A DNA stretch of 64,000 nt from DASSSQ01 sp963839285. GTDB taxonomy: Bacteria > Actinomycetota > Thermoleophilia > Gaiellales > Gaiellaceae. A model generated the notes under the pieces. The model was not told the DNA's origin. It searched no databases and saw nothing but the letters and a program-made list of their open reading frames with translations. This document shows positions 59,111 through 64,000 of this stretch, piece after piece. Position numbers and translations under genes: made by a program. The stretch is taken from positions 16,121 to 80,120 of the forward strand of contig CAWIUN010000016.1 in the NCBI GenBank assembly GCA_963839285.1. The letters are read 5' to 3'. The first letter of the stretch is position 1, and each line of letters opens with the position of its first letter.

Positions 59111-60185
59111 GGCGGCTCGAGCTGTTCGACGCGGTCGCGCTCGGCGGGACGGCCGCGACGCGGGCGCGCTTCTCCGTCCGGGTGCTGAACGACGAGTTCG
59201 AGGTGCCGCCGCGGACGCTGCTCCTCGTCACGCACCGGAGCGACTGGGACATCCCGCTGACGACGAACATCTACTGGCGCGCCCGGCTCTGGAGCCGCGG
59301 CGTCAAGCCGGTCTTCGTCGCCCGCGACGACATGTTCCGGCGCGGCTTCGTCGTCGGCTACCCGCCGGCCCTGCCGCTCGCCGTCCGCCGGCTCGGCTCG
59401 CGCGTCCAGGTCGGCGGCGTCCTCCGCGCCCGGCGGCTGGCGCTGCCGATCGCGAGCGCCGCCCGGGCGCACCTCGTCGACGCGGTCCGCGACACGCCCC
59501 GGCTGCCGGTCGCGGCGCTGCCCGACGAGCTCGCCGACGCTGCTCCGGGCCCGCGCGCGCCGGCTGGGGCGCCCGCAGCCCCGGCAGCTGGGCGACCTCG
59601 ACGACGGCGGCTACCTCGACCTGCTCTGGCGGCGGTTCGAGCGGGCGGAGCTGCCCGGGCTCGACGAGTTCTGGGCCGGCCGCCGGGCCGTCGCCCGGCG
59701 CGACCTGGAAGCGCTGCTCGCCCACGTCGCGGGCGGCGGCTCGCTCGTCGTCTATCCCGAGGGGCGCCCCTCGCCGGACGGAGCGATCGGGCCGGTCCAG
59801 CGCGGGCTCGGGCTGCTGATCCGCCGCGCCCGCCCGGATGCGCTGCTGCCGATCGCGCTCGCCTACGACCCGCTCGGGCCCGGGCGCACACGCGCCTACG
59901 TCGCGGTCGGGGCGCTGTTCTCGCCCGCGCCGCAGGAGAGCGAGTCGGCGGTGCTGGCGACGCTCCGCGCGCTGATGCCGCTGACTCCGGGCCAGATCGC
60001 CGCGCACGCGCGCCTGCAGGAGCTCGACCCGGAGCTCGTCGCCGCGCGGGCGCTCGAGGAGGAGCGGCCCGCCGAACCGGAGCTCGAGACGCTACTGCCC
60101 GCCGCCGTCCGTGCGGCCGGCGAGGCCTCTCCGGCGCGTGCTCGAGCGGCTCGACCTCGAGTTCCGCAGCGCGCGCGGCCTCTGA
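59107..60185 (+). CDS. PlsC-like membrane acyltransferase, two frameshifts
   Basis: About 358 residues. LLVTHRSDWDIPLTTNIYWR contains the HX4D motif, VFVARDDMFRRGFVVGYPP follows, and SLVVYPEGRPSPDG is the motif III (PEG) loop. Frames shift by +1 near 59540 (after PDELA) and near 60130, after which LRRVLERLDLEFRSARGL ends at TGA 60183-60185. The enzyme probably acylates a glycolipid or lysophospholipid; the genomic position after a PimA-like gene suggests a PatA-like role. GTG 59107 overlaps the glycosyltransferase stop. Confidence 0.78.
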
Positions 60186-61153
60186 CCCCCGCCCGAGCCG
60201 CGGGAACGCGCGCCAGAGCACGAGCGCGCCGGCGATCGTGATCGGCACGACCGTCAACGCGTGCACCGTCAGCACGTAGGCCGGCGCCTGCGCCTCCGGC
60301 ACCGAGACGCTCTGCGCCGCGACCAGGGTCAGGTAGTCGAAGGTGCCGATCCCGGCGGCCGCGGCGGGGATCGCGAGGGCGAGGTTCGCGACGCCCTCGA
60401 GCAGGAAGTAGGTGCCGAACGGGACGCCGAGGTGGTAGGCCCAGCCGACGACCGCGTACATGACGACGTCCGCCGTCCACATCCCGACCGAGGCCAGCAG
60501 CGCGAGGCCGAGGCGGCGCCGGTCGGTGAAGGCGCCGAGCCCGCCGACGAAGTGCGCCACCGCACGCTCGAGGCGCTCCTGCCAGGCGGGCGGCAGCGCG
60601 CGCCCCGCGCCGCCGACGAGCCGCGTCGCGGCCGCCGGGTTGCGCGCCGCGAGGTTGAGGAGGACGACGCCGAGCGCCGCGCCCGAGAGCAGCGCCAGCC
60701 CGAGCAGGAAGATCGCGCCGCCCTTCCCCAGCATCAGCGCGCCGATCACGATCCAGGCCGCGAGCGCGAGGCCGTCGAGCACCTTCTCGGCGAAGAGCGT
60801 CCCGATCACGACGAACGCCGGCACGCCGCGCTCGCGGATCGACTCCACCCGCAGCACGTCCCCACCGCGAAACGGCAGGATGTTGCTGCCCGCCTGGCCG
60901 ACGGCGGCGGCGCGCGCGAGCGGACGCAGCGCGACGTCGTAGCCGGCGCCCTGGACGAGGTACCGCCAGCGCACCGACATGAACCCGAGATTGACGAACA
61001 CCATCGCCGCACCGGCGACCGTCGCCCACCAGGGCAGCGCCTGGAACTCCCCGAGCGCGTCGCCCATGTCGACCTTGCGCGCGAAGAGCGCGAGGAACGC
61101 GCCCGTCGCGGCGAAGCCGGCGAGCACGCGAGCAGCCTGTCGCCAGCGTGCCA
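60160..61153 (-). CDS. LPTM/UPF0104 polytopic membrane protein, 3' end uncertain
   Basis: At least 330 residues with eight transmembrane helices: VLAGFAATGAFLALFARKVD, NLGFMSVRWRYLVQGAGYDV, AVGQAGSNILPFRGGDVLRV, TYFLLEGVANLALAIPAAAA and FDYLTLVAAQSVSV. The NILPFRGGDV and IPAAAAGIGTFDYL blocks are characteristic of the family, which may handle polyprenyl-linked or glycolipid substrates. After VLWRAFPRLG the frame stays open far into the opposite-strand acyltransferase, so the stop is lost; the coordinate given is where family members usually end. The ATG is at 61151-61153. Confidence 0.78.
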
Positions 61154-61169
61154 TCAGGGTGATCCTGCC

Positions 61170-61866
61170 ATGAGCGGCCGCCGACGCCGCATGCCCGCCC
61201 GGCGCGAGGTCGCGCTCGGGCTCGGCGCCTACGTCCTCTACCTGCTCGCGCGCCGCCTCGTCGTCGGCGAGGAGGGGCGGCGCCGGGCGGCCCGGAACGC
61301 CGAGCGCGTCGTCGCGCTCGAGCGCCGCCTCGGGCTCCACGTCGAGCCCGGCGTTCCAGCGGACGCTGCTCGAGCACCGCACGCTCTGCCACCTGCTCAA
61401 CGGCGGCTACGTGACGCTGAACGTGCTCCTGACCGTCGGCGTGCCGATGCGGCTCTGGGCGCGTGCCGACCCGCGCTACCCGTGGCTGCGCCGCGCGGTC
61501 GGGCTCGCGATCGTCGGCTCGACGCCCGTCTTCGTCGCCTTCCCCTGCGACCCGCCGCGGACGCTCGACGGCTTCGAGGACACGATCAAGGACGTCAGCG
61601 GCGTCGACCTCGACTCGGGGCTCGTGGCCCGGCTCTACAACCCGATCGCGGCGATGCCGAGCATCCACATGGCCTTCGCCGTGATCACCGCGGCCGGGGT
61701 GCTCCGGACGAGCGAGAGCGGCGCCGCCCGGGCGGCCGCGCTCGCCTACCCGCCCGCGGTGGCGTACACGGTCTTCGCGACCGCGAACCACTTCGTGCTC
61801 GACGCCGTCGCCGGCACGGCGCTCGGGCTCGCGGCGCTGCGGGTGTCACGCCTGCTCGAGCGGTGA
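61170..61866 (+). CDS. PAP2-superfamily enzyme (inositolphosphotransferase/Aur1-like), frameshifted
   Basis: About 231 residues after one +1 shift near 61352. The N-terminus MSGRRRRMPARREVALGLGA precedes a transmembrane region and LERRLGLHVEP; the frame resumes AFQRTLLEHRTLCHLLNGGY and continues with DPPRTLDGFEDT, AAMPSIHMAFAV (motif with catalytic His) and FATANHFVLDAVAG (HxxxD). This is the PAP2_3 pattern of Aur1-like inositolphosphoryl transferases. Divergent from the LPTM gene by 16 bases. In the glycolipid block it may transfer an inositol or sugar phosphate head group. Confidence 0.82.
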
Positions 61867-61876
61867 GAAGGAGACC

Positions 61877-62638
61877 GTGAGCGGCGCCACCGACTTCCTC
61901 GAGGCACCGGCGCGGCAGGCCGCCGTCGTCGGAGAGGCAGGGCACCGCCCCTGGCCGCTCCCGGACGCGCCGTGGCTCGTCGCCCAGACCTGGGACGACC
62001 TCGCCTTCCTGCACTGGCGCGTCGACCCGGAGGCGCTGCGCCCGCTCGTGCCGGAGCCGCTCGAGCTGCAGGCCTTCGACGGGTCGGCGTGGCTCGGGAT
62101 CACGCCGTTCCGCGTCGGCGCCTTCCGGCTCCGGGGCCTGCCGCCGCTGCCCCTCCTCTCGAGCTTCGGCGAGCTGAACGTGCGCACCTACGTCGAGCAC
62201 GACGGCCGGCCCGGGATCTGGTTCCTCGGGCTCGAGGCGGGCAGCCGGCCCGCGGTCGAGGCGGCCCGGCGCCTCTATGGGCTGCCGTACCGCCACGCGC
62301 GGGTCGAGCTCGAGCGCCGGCTCGGGTGGACGCACGTCGACTCCTCGCGGCCCGGCGCGGTCTTCAGCGCGCGCTACCGCGGCGAGGGCGACGTCCTCCG
62401 GGCCGGCCCCGGGTCGCTCGAGCACTTCCTGACCGAGCGCTACTGCCTCTACTCGGCTCAGGCCTCCGGCCTCCGGCGCGTCGAGATCCACCATCTGCCC
62501 TGGTCGCTCCGGCGCGGCGAGGCGGAGGTCGAGCTGAACACGGTCGCGCCGGTCGCCCTGCCGGACGAGCCGCCGCTCGTCCACGTCGCGAGCCGCCTGG
62601 ACGCCGTCGTCTGGGCTCCCGACCGCATCCGGCACTAA
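61877..62638 (+). CDS. DUF2071 (YqjF-like) protein
   Basis: A 253-residue protein of the DUF2071/acetoacetate-decarboxylase-like fold: WPLPDAPWLVAQTWDDLAFL, LHWRVDPEALRPLVPEPLEL, GSAWLGITPFRV, FGELNVRTYVEHDGRPGIWF, and ARRLYGLPYRHARV. Its function is not established; relatives bind hydrophobic small molecules. GTG 61877 lies after GAAGGAG at a normal distance. It follows the PAP2-type gene by 10 bases and may share its transcript. Intact. Confidence 0.88.
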   Translation: MSGATDFLEAPARQAAVVGEAGHRPWPLPDAPWLVAQTWDDLAFLHWRVDPEALRPLVPEPLELQAFDGSAWLGITPFRVGAFRLRGLPPLPLLSSFGELNVRTYVEHDGRPGIWFLGLEAGSRPAVEAARRLYGLPYRHARVELERRLGWTHVDSSRPGAVFSARYRGEGDVLRAGPGSLEHFLTERYCLYSAQASGLRRVEIHHLPWSLRRGEAEVELNTVAPVALPDEPPLVHVASRLDAVVWAPDRIRH

Positions 62639-62648
62639 CGTTCGGACC

Positions 62649-63992
62649 ATGTCCCCGCAGCGGCGCGCAGCGCTGTCGTCCGTCTTCGCCGCGACCGGGC
62701 TCGTCGCGCTGAAGCTCGTCACCGGCCTCGCCACCGGCAGCCTCGGCCTGCTCTCGGAGGCGGCGCACTCGGCGACCGACCTCGTCGCGGCGCTCCTGAC
62801 CTTCTTCGCCGTCGGGGTCGGTCAGCGCCCGGCCGACCGCGGCCACCCGTACGGGCACGGCAAGGCCGAGCACCTGGCGGCGCTCGCCGAGGCCGCCTTC
62901 CTCGCCCTCGTCGCCGTCGCGATCAGCGGCCGCGCGGTGCAGCGTCTGGTCGGCGATGCACCGTCCGAGGTCGACGCCGCCTGGTACGCCTTCGTCGTCC
63001 TCGCCGTCGTGATCGCGATCGACATCTCGCGGACGATCGTCTCCTGGCGGGTCGCCCGGCGCTACCACAGCGCGGCGCTCGCCTCGAACGCGCTCCACTT
63101 CGCGAGCGACTTCGGCGGCTCGGTCGCGGTCGTCGTCGGCCTGCTGCTCGCCCGCGCAGGGCAGCCGAAGGCGGACTCGGTCGCGGCGCTGTTCGTCGCG
63201 CTGCTCGTCCTCGTCGCGGCGGCTCGGCTGATGCGGCGGAACGTCGACGTGCTGATGGACCGCGCGCCGGCCGACGCCGAGGCTGCCGCGCTCGCGGCGA
63301 TCGGCGGCCTGAGCCCGGCGGTCGACCTGCGCAGGCTGCGGATGCGCCAGGCGGGCGGCCGCAACTTCGCCGACGTCGTGATCGCGGTCTCCACCGGGGC
63401 CGCCGTCGGCCAGGGGCACGCGGCGGCCGACCGCGTCGAGGAGGCGGTCGAGCGGGCGCTGCCGGGCGCGGACGTCGTCGTCCACGTGGAGCCGCAGGGC
63501 GGCGAGCAGGCCCTCCGCGAGCGCGCGCACGAGGCTGCGCTGCGCGTGCCGCGCGTCCGCGAGATCCACAACCTGAGCGTGCTCGACGCCGAGAGCGGCA
63601 CCTCGCTGTCGCTGCACCTGAAGCTCCCGGGCGAGCTCTCGCTCGAGGAGGCGCACGAGGTGGCGACGCAGGTGGAGCAGGCGATCCTCGAGTCGGTGCC
63701 GGAGATCCGCTCGGTGCAGACGCACCTGGAGCCGCTGGCCGAGCCGGCGCTCGGCCGCGAGGTCGAGGCCGACCGCTCGGTCGTCGAGCGGATCGTCCGC
63801 GAGACGACCGGACGGGCGCCCCGCGAGGTGCGCTTCCTCCGCACCGACGAGGGCCTCGTCGCCTTCCTCAGGCTCGGGCTCGACCCGGGCGTCCCGCTCG
63901 CCCAGGCGCACGCGCGCGCGAGCGAGATCGAGGAGCGCATCCGCCGCGAGCACCCGGAGATCGCCGAGCTGATCGTCCACACCGAGCCCTGA
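62649..63992 (+). CDS. Cation diffusion facilitator (CDF) transporter with extended C-terminus
   Basis: A 447-residue protein. Six transmembrane helices carry the metal site: LLSEAAHSATDLVAAL (HxxxD, helix 2) and ASNALHFASDFGGS (HxxxD, helix 5). Two cytoplasmic ferredoxin-like halves follow (about 205-295 and 290-370: RNFADVVIAVSTGAAVGQGH; SLSLHLKLPGELSLEEAHEV) plus a third, shorter segment to 447. Ordinary CDFs are about 300 residues with one such domain, so metal regulation may be unusual. It exports Zn, Mn, Fe or similar ions. TAACGT (62636-62641) ends 7 bases before the ATG. Confidence 0.9.
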   Translation: MSPQRRAALSSVFAATGLVALKLVTGLATGSLGLLSEAAHSATDLVAALLTFFAVGVGQRPADRGHPYGHGKAEHLAALAEAAFLALVAVAISGRAVQRLVGDAPSEVDAAWYAFVVLAVVIAIDISRTIVSWRVARRYHSAALASNALHFASDFGGSVAVVVGLLLARAGQPKADSVAALFVALLVLVAAARLMRRNVDVLMDRAPADAEAAALAAIGGLSPAVDLRRLRMRQAGGRNFADVVIAVSTGAAVGQGHAAADRVEEAVERALPGADVVVHVEPQGGEQALRERAHEAALRVPRVREIHNLSVLDAESGTSLSLHLKLPGELSLEEAHEVATQVEQAILESVPEIRSVQTHLEPLAEPALGREVEADRSVVERIVRETTGRAPREVRFLRTDEGLVAFLRLGLDPGVPLAQAHARASEIEERIRREHPEIAELIVHTEP

Positions 63993-64000
63993 CGGCCCCG

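Overview
The window is very GC-rich and densely coded, with short or overlapping gene junctions (many GTGA or ATGA overlaps), frequent GTG starts and codons biased to G/C in the third position. An F420-type luciferase-like oxidoreductase, a complete GlgE-type trehalose/alpha-glucan operon, PimA-like glycosyltransferases, and DUF5808 and DUF6458 small proteins point to an actinobacterium. The overall flavour suggests the class Thermoleophilia (Solirubrobacterales/Gaiellales-like soil lineages). That placement is an inference from gene content, not from a marker-gene comparison.

Layout. 0-11 kb: housekeeping and repair genes (YbaK editing deacylase, F420 oxidoreductase, flavin reductase-like protein, HAD phosphatase, FabF, a split NHEJ-type ligase/polymerase pair around a secreted glycosidase, GroES, two tRNA-Ser, a PRC-barrel protein). 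11-23 kb: a catabolic gene cluster with a ribose-type ABC importer, an amidohydrolase, a short-chain dehydrogenase lacking its catalytic residues, an M24 'pita-bread' hydrolase lacking a metal ligand, a bicupin, a hydroxyisobutyrate-dehydrogenase-type reductase and an XRE-cupin regulator. The promoters here have recognisable -35 boxes, unlike most of the window. Its substrate is unknown. 23-30 kb: a glycosidase-like protein, tRNA-Ser(GGA), membrane cytochrome c, aquaporin, SDR, epimerase, DUF5808, HtrA protease. 28.8-37.1 kb: malQ divergent from glgE-treS-mak-glgB, which converts trehalose through maltose-1-phosphate to branched alpha-glucan. 37-52.8 kb: aminotransferase, lipid-type glycosyltransferase plus LPTM membrane protein, XseAB, a coiled-coil membrane protein, UbiE, proline dehydrogenase, aldo/keto reductase, SDR, EamA transporter and HPPD. 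52.8-57.9 kb: an accessory stretch with looser codon use, small membrane proteins, a GNAT enzyme, a TPR protein, peptidase E and two clear gene remnants (a cupin and a PIN-domain toxin). 58-64 kb: a second lipid-glycosylation block (PimA-like glycosyltransferase, PlsC-like acyltransferase, LPTM protein, PAP2-type enzyme), DUF2071 and a CDF metal transporter.

Two properties run through the whole window. First, at least a dozen genes have a TANNNT-like -10 box ending 6-9 bases before the start codon with no ribosome-binding site, the signature of leaderless mRNAs; at three divergent junctions the two -10 boxes share the same central TA (ANNNTANNNT). Second, about 18 otherwise well conserved genes are broken by a single-base frameshift, almost always +1. 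This looks more like insertion-type read error in the assembly than biology, but it must be considered when reading the annotation. No CRISPR array, insertion sequence, rRNA or complete prophage was seen.
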